Source: Bacteroidota bacterium
GTDB taxonomy: Bacteria; Bacteroidota; Bacteroidia; Bacteroidales; Prolixibacteraceae
DNA: 35,291 bases
NCBI GenBank assembly: GCA_023488865.1
Contig: JAMDDG010000299.1
Coordinates: 1-35,291 of the forward strand
Direction of reading: 5' to 3'
The translations under genes were made by a program, and so were the position numbers. Of this stretch, positions 9,897-19,441 are shown one piece after another (positions within the stretch are counted from its first letter, which is position 1; every line of letters starts with the position of its first letter). The notes beneath the pieces are model-generated. The model saw only the letters and a program-made list of their open reading frames with translations, searched no databases and had not been told where the DNA came from.

Positions 9897-11588
9897 ATGA
9901 AAATAGCATTGAAAATTATTTCCTCATCAAAAATCCTTTTCCTGATATCTTGTCTTTACCTTTTAACCCTGAAGGCAAAAGCTGAAACCATCCACCAGTG
10001 GGATGTATATACCATTTCAGTCAAGTCACGAAGTGTTTATGCCAATCCTTATACTGATATACCCTCAACTTTTGGGGGCGATCTGTTAAAGGCAACCTTT
10101 CAGGGGACTGAAGGTGATGCTTTAAACAAGAAAATCACAGTTGTGGGATTTTGGGACGGGGGATCGGAATGGCGTGTAAATTTCACACCTCCTTATACGG
10201 GAAGCTGGAAATTTACTACGACTTCAACCGATAGGAGTATGAATGGGAAGAAGGGAAATTTTGAGGTTGTGGCATGGAGTGAAGAAGAGAAAAAGGCCAA
10301 TCCTGCCAGGCGTGGTTTGATCAGGGTAAGAAAGAGTGGTGAAAACGCCGGTCATTTTTTTGAATATTCCGACGGGCAGCCATTTCTTTGGATCGCTGAC
10401 ACGTGGTGGCGTTGGACAAAAAAGAATATACAATTCGATACCTACAAACATTTAGTGGACGACCGTGCAGAAAAGGGATTTAACATCGGTCAGCTTTTTG
10501 TACCGGGAAATGGGGGCAGGGAAAGTTCCCTGTTGGATGCAACTTTTACTCATTTGGATACCGAACACATGAAAAAAGTTGAAGCGATGATACGGTATGC
10601 AAATTCGAAAGGAATCACCATATGGATACATGGATGGTGGGGCGGACAAAACCTGAACACTAAGGCAGGAGCCGAAAAGATGCAGCGCTGGTGGCGATAT
10701 CTGGTTCATCGGTTTGGCGCCTATAATGTTATCTGGGTACTTGCCGGTGAATATAATCTGTATAATAATAGTGATTTTAGTCTTGACTTTTGGAGGGATC
10801 TAGGCAAATTGATAAAACAGGAAGACCCCTATGAACGAATAGTCAGTGTCCACAATACACCACCGTTCTGGAAAGGCGGGGCTGAAGCTCCTCAATGGTC
10901 CACTGGAAGTGTTATGCATCAGGAACCGTGGCTCGATTATAATCAAAGCCAGGTTGGGCATGGTAAATATGCGAATGAGATGATCCCCCTGGTTGTATCT
11001 GAAGAATATAATCGCCAGCCATCAAAACCAATCGTGGTTACAGAACCCTGGTATGAATTTGTTGAGGGTAGCGCCACCGGAATGGATATCCGGTTTGGAG
11101 CATGGTCGGCTATCTTATCGGGCGCAGCAGGTCACACTTATGGAGGTGGACATGTTTGGCTTGCCGATGTTCCTGAATCACCGGAAGAAGGTGGAACATG
11201 GCCCCTTGAAAAGGGATTTGAACGGACGACATACGATTATGAAGGTGCGGTATCGATTAAGCATCTGGCTGGTTTCTTTAAAAATATTAAATGGTGGGAC
11301 ATGGCGCCACACCCCGAATTAGTCCGGGAATACCCTCAGCCATTTTGCCTGGCAAAACCAGGGGAGGAATATGTTTTGTACCTGCGGTATGGAGGGGTGG
11401 CTAAGGTTAAGATGGATGGCTCTGCCGCTTCCAAAAAATATTTATACCAATGGTTTAATCCGGCTTCAGGTAAGTTATATGATGCCAAGGCTATTCAAGG
11501 CTCCGGACTGCTGACATTCAATTGTCCGGAAGGATATCCGGGAGTATTGGATTACAAGGATTGGGTACTTTATATACATAAGGAATAA
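9897..11588 (+). CDS. DUF5060 + DUF4038 (apiosidase-like, GH140-related) protein
   Basis: N-terminal Ig-like module (DLLKATFQG...ITVVGFWDGGSEWRVNFTPPYTGSWKFTT), then TIM barrel (GQPFLWIADTWWRWTKKNIQFDTYKHLVDDRAEKGFNIGQLFVP...YNVIWVLAGEYN...IVVTEPWYEF), C-terminal all-beta domain. Confidence 0.8.
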   Translation: MKIALKIISSSKILFLISCLYLLTLKAKAETIHQWDVYTISVKSRSVYANPYTDIPSTFGGDLLKATFQGTEGDALNKKITVVGFWDGGSEWRVNFTPPYTGSWKFTTTSTDRSMNGKKGNFEVVAWSEEEKKANPARRGLIRVRKSGENAGHFFEYSDGQPFLWIADTWWRWTKKNIQFDTYKHLVDDRAEKGFNIGQLFVPGNGGRESSLLDATFTHLDTEHMKKVEAMIRYANSKGITIWIHGWWGGQNLNTKAGAEKMQRWWRYLVHRFGAYNVIWVLAGEYNLYNNSDFSLDFWRDLGKLIKQEDPYERIVSVHNTPPFWKGGAEAPQWSTGSVMHQEPWLDYNQSQVGHGKYANEMIPLVVSEEYNRQPSKPIVVTEPWYEFVEGSATGMDIRFGAWSAILSGAAGHTYGGGHVWLADVPESPEEGGTWPLEKGFERTTYDYEGAVSIKHLAGFFKNIKWWDMAPHPELVREYPQPFCLAKPGEEYVLYLRYGGVAKVKMDGSAASKKYLYQWFNPASGKLYDAKAIQGSGLLTFNCPEGYPGVLDYKDWVLYIHKE

Positions 11589-11654
11589 TACTTAATCCGG
11601 ACATCATTTCCAACATTACAGATCAGACAAACAAAACCTAAAAGCACTTACAAA

Positions 11655-13919
11655 ATGAGGAGGGGAATTTTAACGCTAATCGTTCTTATCTATTTGGCTC
11701 TATTCTCCTTTATCGCGGCACAAGAAAAGGAATTTGATTTCACCAAATATGTGGATCCTTTTATCGGAGCTGATGGTGGTGGATATACTTTCCCGGGAGC
11801 CACCTTGCCTTCTGGCATGGTCAAAGTAGGGCCCGATTGCAATAAGCTGACCGAAAACGCAGGGTGGGATGCCAGGGGCAACATAGTTGGCTTTAGCCAT
11901 ACTCACATTAACGGCTCGGGGGGTGGGTGTAAGTATGGCAATATACTGTTAATGCCTACTGTGGGCGGGATCAAATCACAAGATTACTCTTCGCCACGAG
12001 CCAACGAATACGCCGAAGTAGGATTGTACTCGGTAGATTTGATCCGTTACAATACCTCTGTAAGGATCTCCGCCACCCATAGCGCCGCTATTCATGAATA
12101 TACATTCCCTGCCACCGATAGCGCCAATGTACTGATTGATTTGGGGAGTTTTTTGTCCTCATACGAAAAGCAGGAGTTTGTGGGATCTGAAGTGCGCATA
12201 CTCTCCAGTACTGAGGTGGAGGGGTATAGCCGCATACGCGGAGGATGGAATATGAGCCGGGCATACACGGTTTATTTTTATGCAAAGTTTGAATACCCGG
12301 CAACCTCTTATGGAACCTGGAAGTCAGGAAAACTTTTCCCCAATGAGAAATCTCAGTTTGACAGCAATGAAAAAACGGGAGCTTACTTTACATTTAATAC
12401 CAAACAAAATAAAACAGTGAGGGCGAAGGTTGCCATATCCTACATGGGTGTGAACAAGGCTCATTATAATGCAGAAGAAATACCCTCCTGGAATTTAGAT
12501 ATGGTGAAGACAAATGCAGTAACCGCGTGGAACAAGATACTCAGTCAGGTGAAAGTGGAGGGTGGAAGCGAGGAAAGTAAAAAAATATTCTACTCTTCAG
12601 TTTATCGAATCTTTTTGCAGCCCACCAACTATAAGGGAGAAAATCCTCTTTGGCAATCTAACGAACCATACTATGGCGATTACCATGCAATATGGGATAC
12701 TTACAGAGCTACGCACCCCTTCATAACCCTATTGCGACCCTCACTTGAGTCCGATATGGTAGAATCGATCGTGGATATATACCGCTACGACCACTACATG
12801 CCCGATGCCCGTACAAGCAACGACAATGGTCGCACACAGGGAGGTTCCAACTGCGATATGCTGGTGGCAGATGCCATGGTTAAAGGAGTAAAAGGGATCG
12901 ACTATAAAACAGCTTTGAAAGCTATGCTAAAAAATGCAGAGGTTCCTCCGGGCGATGACGAGCGTAAGCAAGGACGGGGTGGCCTATGGGATTATAACCG
13001 AATAGGATATGTATCCACCGATTTTGAGCGATGCTGTACCCGCACCCTGGAGTACTCCGCCAATGACTATGCTATTGCTACAGTGGCAAAAGGACTTGGC
13101 GAATCTGCCATTTTCGAAAAGTACAGAAAAAAAGCCTCCAGCTGGGAAAACCAATGGAATACGAACATAGAAAATTTGGGATTTAAGGGCTTTATCTGGC
13201 CACGAAAATCGGATGAGGCCTGGATGGATACTTCTAAGTTTAATGTGTTTGCTTCCGGTTCGTTCGAAGCTCCTTTTTACGAAACTTTCTCTTGGGAGTA
13301 CTCCTTTTATGTACCTCACGATATGAAACAGCTCATAAAAAAAATGGGGGGAAAAGAAACCTTTACCAAGAGGCTAGACACTTACTTCACGAAATCATTC
13401 CCAGGTAAGCGCGACGATTTGCTGTTCTACACCAGGATGATTGGCATGTGCCAGATTTCAAACGAACCGTCCTTTTTAACACCCTCGCTGTACTGTTATG
13501 TAAACGAACCATACAAAACAGCAAAGATCGTCCGGCAAATTCTGGCAACTCAATATAACACAACCAGGAGTGGGGTTCCCGGAAACGACGACTCTGGCTC
13601 TATGGGGGCATGGTACGCCTTTCATGCCTTAGGGTTTTATCCTAATGCTGGGCAAGATATTTACTTAATCTCAAGCCCAATATTCCATAAAGTTACCATA
13701 ACCCTGGAAAATGGAAAGAAGTTGGTGATTGAGGCGAAAAATGCCGGCGTTAAAAATATTTACATACAGTCGTGCATGCTCAACGGAAAGCCTTTTAATA
13801 ATTGCTGGTTCCGCCATAAAGATATAGCCGATGGGGCCACCTTTGAGTTTGTGATGGGCGACAAACCATCCTCATGGGGCACGAATGGGGAGTTGCCCCC
13901 TTCTATGTCTGACAATTGA
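11655..13919 (+). CDS. GH92 family protein (alpha-mannosidase-type)
   Basis: FTKYVDPFIGADGGGYTFPGATLPSGMVKVGPDC, DYHAIWDTYRATHPF, FYVPHDMKQLIKKMGGKETF, GNDDSGSMGAWYAFHALGFYP. Confidence 0.93.
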   Translation: MRRGILTLIVLIYLALFSFIAAQEKEFDFTKYVDPFIGADGGGYTFPGATLPSGMVKVGPDCNKLTENAGWDARGNIVGFSHTHINGSGGGCKYGNILLMPTVGGIKSQDYSSPRANEYAEVGLYSVDLIRYNTSVRISATHSAAIHEYTFPATDSANVLIDLGSFLSSYEKQEFVGSEVRILSSTEVEGYSRIRGGWNMSRAYTVYFYAKFEYPATSYGTWKSGKLFPNEKSQFDSNEKTGAYFTFNTKQNKTVRAKVAISYMGVNKAHYNAEEIPSWNLDMVKTNAVTAWNKILSQVKVEGGSEESKKIFYSSVYRIFLQPTNYKGENPLWQSNEPYYGDYHAIWDTYRATHPFITLLRPSLESDMVESIVDIYRYDHYMPDARTSNDNGRTQGGSNCDMLVADAMVKGVKGIDYKTALKAMLKNAEVPPGDDERKQGRGGLWDYNRIGYVSTDFERCCTRTLEYSANDYAIATVAKGLGESAIFEKYRKKASSWENQWNTNIENLGFKGFIWPRKSDEAWMDTSKFNVFASGSFEAPFYETFSWEYSFYVPHDMKQLIKKMGGKETFTKRLDTYFTKSFPGKRDDLLFYTRMIGMCQISNEPSFLTPSLYCYVNEPYKTAKIVRQILATQYNTTRSGVPGNDDSGSMGAWYAFHALGFYPNAGQDIYLISSPIFHKVTITLENGKKLVIEAKNAGVKNIYIQSCMLNGKPFNNCWFRHKDIADGATFEFVMGDKPSSWGTNGELPPSMSDN

Positions 13920-13965
13920 TGAAAGATCTTCAATTATTACTCAATACTATAATCATATTTGCATT

Positions 13966-16554
13966 ATGAGCGATTTATCAAGACGTTCTTTTTTCCGGAA
14001 CGGATTATTAGCAGGAGGTTCTTTAGTGCTGCATGAGCATATCACTCCACCTTATATTGGCCAGGGAAAAATAAGCGGTTCTTCTCTTGCTGATGAGAAG
14101 GCAGTTTTATCCAATTCCGGCAAAACGCTTAACCTTCATCCGGCACAATGGATATGGTTTCCTTCACAGAGGACCCTTCAGAATACGATCGTATTATTCC
14201 GCCATCAAATAAATATTCGTAAGCCCATTACTTCTGCTAAAGGATGGGTACTCGGCGACAGCCGTTATAAATTGTATTGCAATGGCAATAGGATCCAGTT
14301 TGGCCCTTCGCCTTCTGATCCCCGCTGGCCCGAGGCTGATCCTTTTGATGTATTATCATTTCTACAGGAAGGCAATAATGTTATCGGAGTAGAAGTATTG
14401 TACTACGGTACCGGCGACGGCACCTGGCCAATAGGCAAGCCGGGATTGATCTTAAAGATGGACCTTACTTATTCGGACGGGAGCAGTGAAATCATCAGTA
14501 CAAATGATGACTGGCTCTGTAGTATTCCACGAAGCTGGACACCGGGCAAATATAAACGATGGTACCTGCGTGCTTTTCAGGAAGAATTTGATGCACGTCA
14601 ATATCCTTACGGCTGGCATACCAGTCGATTTACTGATTTGTCAGGCTGGGTTAAGGCACAGATGATCAGTACACTTTCAGATAAACCTTCAATCGCTTCT
14701 ACCTATCTGGAATACCAGTTCGATGTGGGAAGCAGTGAACCGGGAAACATTGAACTCAGGGGCCGCAGTATCAGGTTGATGAAAGAGGAGATTATTTTTG
14801 TAAAACAGTTGACTGAATCATTTTTACTTCAATGGAAAAAAGATCCGCTGGAGTATTTTGAATTCAATACGCCGGATGCGTTTACCCGTGGTGGTGACCT
14901 CGCTGTAAAAGAAACATCCAAAGGTAATTGGGAATTTAACATTGCCGCCGGTCAATCGGCCGCATTATGTTTTGAAATGGCAGAACAGCATGTGGGATTC
15001 CCTGTATTTACAATTGAAGCGACTGAAGGAACCATTGTCGAATTGCTGGTACATGAAGCGCATGTGCCGGGAACAGACCCGTTAATAAATACGCATCTCA
15101 ATTCATGGACAAGATTTATCTGCAAAGGAGGTATTAATCATTTTGAAACTTTTGATTATGAATGTTTCCGGTGGATGCAGCTCCACATCCGCAATAGCAC
15201 CGGCAGTATCCGTATCAGCAGCACAGGTATGCGCCACCGTGTGTACAGTTGGACATCGCCGCCCGTGGTAACCTGTAATGATGCAAAAGTGCAGAAGGTG
15301 GTAATGGCCTCCCTCAATACGCTTTACAATTGTGCACAGGAAACCCTGGTGGATGGTATGGGCAGGGAGCGCCAGCAATATAGCGGGGATGTAAGCCACC
15401 AGATACATGCCATACACATGGCTATGGGCGAACCTGCAATGTCAGCACGTTTTATAAATACTTACTGCGAGGGAATGACTACCGAAGGTTTTTTTCTCGA
15501 TACCTGGCCCGCTTACGACCGTCTTGCCCGGTTAATGGAAAGGCAGATGCAGTTAACACCCTGGGGGCCATTGCTTGATCATGGAATCGGTTTTAATTTT
15601 GATAACTACTACCATTACCTGTACACCGGCGATACCCAATCTATCGGGCAGGCGTATCCCAGGTTGCTCCGGTTCTTTGATTACCTCACAAGCATTATTG
15701 GATCAGATGGATTGTTGCCTGTTGAAAATATAGGTATTCCTGTTGTATGGATGGATCATACCGCCTTTAAAGCTCAAAAGCATAAACAGTGTGCATTTAA
15801 TTTATATGCCGCCGCCATGATGAAACTGGCTTTACCCACACTCTGCAGGGCTAACGGTGATGAAGGCAAAGCAAAGATTGTTGAACAAAAAAGCAAAGCG
15901 ATTATCTCCGCTACTGTGAAAAAATTCTGGGATACCAATCAGAAAATTTTTGTAGATAACCTGCCCTGGCGTGCTGCTGAAAATGAAACCCGGCTAAGCG
16001 ACCGAAGCCTTGCCACTGCTATTCTTTTTGATCTTTGTCCTGGTGGAAATATTGCTGCAGGCGGCAAAGCGCTTACAAATCTTCCACCTGAAATGGGTAC
16101 ATCCTATCCGGCCAATATGGTATGGGCTCATTGGGCGCTGACAAAAATCGGGCGAACAGATAAAATCATTTCGGATATCAGGAGCCGTTGGTATGAAATG
16201 AAATCTGTTCACCTCAATAATACTATATCAGAACACTGGGATGCTGAACCCGATACGAATTCGCAGTGGAGCCATTGTGCAGTCGGCGCATTATTTTTGA
16301 TGCACCAGGCTGTGGCAGGCATCCATTGCCTGAAACCCGGGTTTAGTGAAATAGAAATTGCACCCCAGTTGGGTGGACTTGAAAAGCTATCATTAACAAC
16401 ACATACTTTGAAAGGGCCAATACATACTGATTTGGAGCTGATCAATAATAAATTAAATGTAAAGCTTGACCTGCCAGAGGGCATTAGTGGAATTTTTAAA
16501 TGGGAAGGAAGGAAGAGGACACTGCAGACCGGTAAACAGGAATTTATTGCTTGA
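13966..16554 (+). CDS. GH78-type alpha-L-rhamnosidase, Tat-type signal
   Basis: MSDLSRRSFFRNGLLAGGSL (twin-arginine-like); APAQWIW-like N-terminus (HPAQWIWFPS); six-hairpin domain with DGMGRERQQYSGDVSHQIHA; C-terminal FSEIEIAPQLGGLEKLS. ORF start at 13885 overlaps GH92; internal ATG 13966 preferred. Confidence 0.87.
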   Translation: MSDLSRRSFFRNGLLAGGSLVLHEHITPPYIGQGKISGSSLADEKAVLSNSGKTLNLHPAQWIWFPSQRTLQNTIVLFRHQINIRKPITSAKGWVLGDSRYKLYCNGNRIQFGPSPSDPRWPEADPFDVLSFLQEGNNVIGVEVLYYGTGDGTWPIGKPGLILKMDLTYSDGSSEIISTNDDWLCSIPRSWTPGKYKRWYLRAFQEEFDARQYPYGWHTSRFTDLSGWVKAQMISTLSDKPSIASTYLEYQFDVGSSEPGNIELRGRSIRLMKEEIIFVKQLTESFLLQWKKDPLEYFEFNTPDAFTRGGDLAVKETSKGNWEFNIAAGQSAALCFEMAEQHVGFPVFTIEATEGTIVELLVHEAHVPGTDPLINTHLNSWTRFICKGGINHFETFDYECFRWMQLHIRNSTGSIRISSTGMRHRVYSWTSPPVVTCNDAKVQKVVMASLNTLYNCAQETLVDGMGRERQQYSGDVSHQIHAIHMAMGEPAMSARFINTYCEGMTTEGFFLDTWPAYDRLARLMERQMQLTPWGPLLDHGIGFNFDNYYHYLYTGDTQSIGQAYPRLLRFFDYLTSIIGSDGLLPVENIGIPVVWMDHTAFKAQKHKQCAFNLYAAAMMKLALPTLCRANGDEGKAKIVEQKSKAIISATVKKFWDTNQKIFVDNLPWRAAENETRLSDRSLATAILFDLCPGGNIAAGGKALTNLPPEMGTSYPANMVWAHWALTKIGRTDKIISDIRSRWYEMKSVHLNNTISEHWDAEPDTNSQWSHCAVGALFLMHQAVAGIHCLKPGFSEIEIAPQLGGLEKLSLTTHTLKGPIHTDLELINNKLNVKLDLPEGISGIFKWEGRKRTLQTGKQEFIA

Positions 16555-16611
16555 GCTGATAATAAAATAGCATTCAATTGATAACTGTTTCCTTAGTTTA
16601 ATTTTTTTTAA

Positions 16612-18513
16612 ATGAAAAACGATAAAATGAAAAAATCAACACGAAGAAATTTCATAAAAACTGTTTCTGTCGTAGGGTTGTCAATTCCATTATTAAGCCC
16701 TGAAAAAGTATTTGGCCAATTCCTGGATTTATTTGCCTTTGAGTCGCCTTTCATGAAAGTCATAATGCAAAAGGACTGTCCTCAATTAACTTCTTTATGG
16801 GTAGATTCATTAGGTAAAAATAAAACAGCAGATAACCCGCTTTTAAGTGATGACAAAATTAACGCTAAATATAAAAGTAAGATTTCTTCAAAATCAATTT
16901 CATACTGGACTGAAAATCAGGAAATAAATAGTTTGCCGGCCTGGAAGTTTATATTTTCAGAAAAAAGCATACAGGTTATCTCAGAAAAAAATGATATCAG
17001 TGAGCCATTTAATGTCACCGTCAATCAGGAGCTGAACCATGCTACCGTCCTTGGCATTATGAAAGAGCGTAATAAGGTTTCCCTGCCATGTTTAATTCAT
17101 CTGCCGGATATGGGAACTTTCCGGGTTACCAGTAATGTTCCGGAGGTAGAATTATTAATAGATGCCCGCCGTATTAGTACGGAAGTTAAAAATGATGAGG
17201 AGCATAGTTTTGTAAGTATTTCCTTTCCCGCGGCTTCCAATGAACATCCCCGGATTATTTATCAATTAGAAATAGTTAGCATTTATCCTGATATAGCAGG
17301 CATAAATAACAACCCGCTTTATGATGGCTTTAGGCGGAATTTCATAAACATTTTTCAGGTGAATCCCCGGCTTCGCGTTTTAGCCAATAATTCCTCCTCA
17401 GATCCTTGTGCTTTTACTTTGTATATGTCTGCCCAACTGGCCCAATATACTCCTCCTTTGTCGGATGGGCTAATAGCAATGGACTTGGTTAAAATGACAC
17501 TTGACCGGTATATCAGTGGAATGAAAGCTTATGGTTTGGTTGGATATACAGATAACTACGAAGGCGCAGATACTGTTTCTTGGAAATCAAAATATGATAG
17601 CCTCGATTCTCATCCATCTTTGTTAATGGCTGCCTGCTATTATATCAATTCTGCAAAAGATAATAAATGGCAAAATGAAAACGTAAGTTCACTTATAGAT
17701 TGGGCAGATATAATTATAAAAAAAGATATTGACGGGGATGGGCTGATTGAATATCCGTTAAGTGGAAATTACGGTTCATGGAATGGTAAACAGCGTCCTG
17801 CAAATTGGTGGGATACAATTGGTTTTGCCCACAAAGATGCTTACTCAAATGCATTGGCTTACCGGGCATTGAATTTATTTGGGGATATCCTGAAAAATGC
17901 AGGTAAGCCCGATGGTCAGAAATACCTTGATCAGGCAGCTAAATTAAAGTCGGTCTATTTTTCAACTTTTTATAACCCTGAATCTGGTGTTTTGGCGGGG
18001 TGGAAAAGTATGGACGGGCAATTACATGATTATTACTTCACTTTTGTAAACAGCATTGCGATTAGTTATGGTTTAATAAGTGCAGAACAAGGCAACCAGG
18101 TAATGGATAATTTATTATCAAAAATGGAGGCTGTTGGGTTTACCGATTTTTCTTTAGGCATGCCGGGAAATTTAATTCCAATAAAAAAAGGGGATTATAC
18201 CGTTCCCGATCACCGTTGGGGAGGGCCAACGCAGGAAGATGGCACAGATGGGTTTCAGATTTATGAAAATGGCGGGGCAACAGCCTGTTATACTTATTTT
18301 ACTGTAGATGCCTTACAGAAACTGAAACGAAATTCAGATTTGAAAAAAATATTTCCTCCAATTCTTAAAAGCGTAAAAGAAGGAAATTTTAATGGTAAAT
18401 GTGAAAACAGAATGTCCAAAGACTGGAAAACCTGGAAAGGCGAATGCTGGGGCTACGAAGGTTTCTTATGTGACGGTTATATGGTACTGCTGGCTTGTTT
18501 AGGAGAAAAGTAA
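16612..18513 (+). CDS. Putative six-hairpin (alpha/alpha-barrel) glycosidase, Tat-type signal
   Basis: KKSTRRNFIKTVSVVGLSIPLL signal; DNYEGADTVSWKSKYDSLDSHPSLLMAACYYI..., RPANWWDTIGFAHKDAYSNALAYRAL, RWGGPTQEDGTDGFQIYENGGATACYTYFTVDALQ resemble six-hairpin glycosidases; family not assigned. Confidence 0.6.
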   Translation: MKNDKMKKSTRRNFIKTVSVVGLSIPLLSPEKVFGQFLDLFAFESPFMKVIMQKDCPQLTSLWVDSLGKNKTADNPLLSDDKINAKYKSKISSKSISYWTENQEINSLPAWKFIFSEKSIQVISEKNDISEPFNVTVNQELNHATVLGIMKERNKVSLPCLIHLPDMGTFRVTSNVPEVELLIDARRISTEVKNDEEHSFVSISFPAASNEHPRIIYQLEIVSIYPDIAGINNNPLYDGFRRNFINIFQVNPRLRVLANNSSSDPCAFTLYMSAQLAQYTPPLSDGLIAMDLVKMTLDRYISGMKAYGLVGYTDNYEGADTVSWKSKYDSLDSHPSLLMAACYYINSAKDNKWQNENVSSLIDWADIIIKKDIDGDGLIEYPLSGNYGSWNGKQRPANWWDTIGFAHKDAYSNALAYRALNLFGDILKNAGKPDGQKYLDQAAKLKSVYFSTFYNPESGVLAGWKSMDGQLHDYYFTFVNSIAISYGLISAEQGNQVMDNLLSKMEAVGFTDFSLGMPGNLIPIKKGDYTVPDHRWGGPTQEDGTDGFQIYENGGATACYTYFTVDALQKLKRNSDLKKIFPPILKSVKEGNFNGKCENRMSKDWKTWKGECWGYEGFLCDGYMVLLACLGEK

Positions 18514-18668
18514 AGTTCTTTAATTAGGGTCTGTTTAAATTTATAAAATAATGATATAAAACATTGACTATCAGTTGCATAATTGAATAATATTTATTAA
18601 CTTAATGGTTCCCAAACTGTTAAGAACACATAAAACACTATTCATCAGACATTACTGATAGCCAATGG

Positions 18669-19100
18669 ATGCTATTACAAGGCATTTTAAGAGACGGCCG
18701 CAAAAGAAAACATTCTTTGCGGGATATTTTCAATGCCATCTTTTATTTGCTTAAAACAGGCTGCCAATGGCGTATGTTGCCAGGCTGTTTTCCAAAATGG
18801 GAATTGATTTACTACTATTTTACCAAATGGAAGAACACCGGAGTCATCGAACAAATTCGTGAATTGTTACGTGACAAAATACGCAAAAAAGCAGGGAGAG
18901 AAATTTCTCCAAGTTTGGCTCTCATTGATAGTCAGTCTATTAAAACAACAAGACTAGGTGGTGAGAATCAGGGGGGGGTGACGGAGGCAAAAAGATCAAT
19001 GGATGCAAACGCCACATCATTACTGATACGATGGGTTTGCTACTTGCCTTTGTTGTACATGCTGCAAACGTGCATGACAGTAAAGGTGCAACCGATGTGA
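18669..19100 (+). CDS. IS5-type transposase, N-terminal part (ORF A); frame leaves the transposase reading at a G8 run near 18971-18978
   Basis: RKRKHSLRDIFNAIFYLLKTGCQWRMLPGCFPKWELIYYYFTKW... and ALIDSQSIKTTRLGGEN (DDE first Asp); sequence after the G run is not transposase-like in this frame. Confidence 0.85.
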   Translation: MLLQGILRDGRKRKHSLRDIFNAIFYLLKTGCQWRMLPGCFPKWELIYYYFTKWKNTGVIEQIRELLRDKIRKKAGREISPSLALIDSQSIKTTRLGGENQGGVTEAKRSMDANATSLLIRWVCYLPLLYMLQTCMTVKVQPM

Positions 19101-19399
19101 TTGCCCTATTGAAAGGTAGGTTCGAAAGATTGGTCAAGATCGTTGCTGATGGTGGTTATCGTGGTGAGCTCATTGAGAAAACCAAAACCGCATTCGGCTG
19201 GATACTTGAAATTGTCTTACGCTCAGACCATTCAAGCAAATTTGTCGTGATACCCAAAAGATGGGTTGTTGAAAGAACGTTTGCTTGGTTTGAAAGCTAC
19301 CAAAGACTTAGTAAAGACTTTGAATATCTTACAGATACAAGCGAGGCTATGATTCAATTTGCGATGATTAAATTAATGCTTAATAGAATTCAAAAATAA
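18980..19399 (+). CDS. IS5-type transposase, C-terminal part in -1 frame (ORF B)
   Basis: In the -1 frame from the G run: DGGKKINGCKRHIITDTMGLLLAFVVHAANVHDSKGA...DGGYRG...RWVVERTFAWFESYQRLSKDFE (DDE-YREK-type). Confidence 0.85.
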   Translation, partial: DGGKKINGCKRHIITDTMGLLLAFVVHAANVHDSKGATDVIALLKGRFERLVKIVADGGYRGELIEKTKTAFGWILEIVLRSDHSSKFVVIPKRWVVERTFAWFESYQRLSKDFEYLTDTSEAMIQFAMIKLMLNRIQK

Positions 19400-19441
19400 A
19401 ATTTAAACAGTTTCTAAGTAATAACTAAAAAGGAGAATAAC

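Larger units (their letters stand above)
18527..19414 (+). mobile_element. IS5-family-like insertion sequence (888 bp by inferred ends)
   Basis: Left end GGGTCTGTTTAAATTT versus reverse complement of right end GAAACTGTTTAAATTT, flanked by TA on both sides (18525-18526, 19415-19416); encloses the transposase ORFs. Confidence 0.8.

Noticed and set aside
13885-13965. Upstream start of the rhamnosidase overlapping GH92
   Set aside because: Sequence before ATG 13966 is the out-of-frame GH92 tail; the Tat signal begins naturally at 13966.
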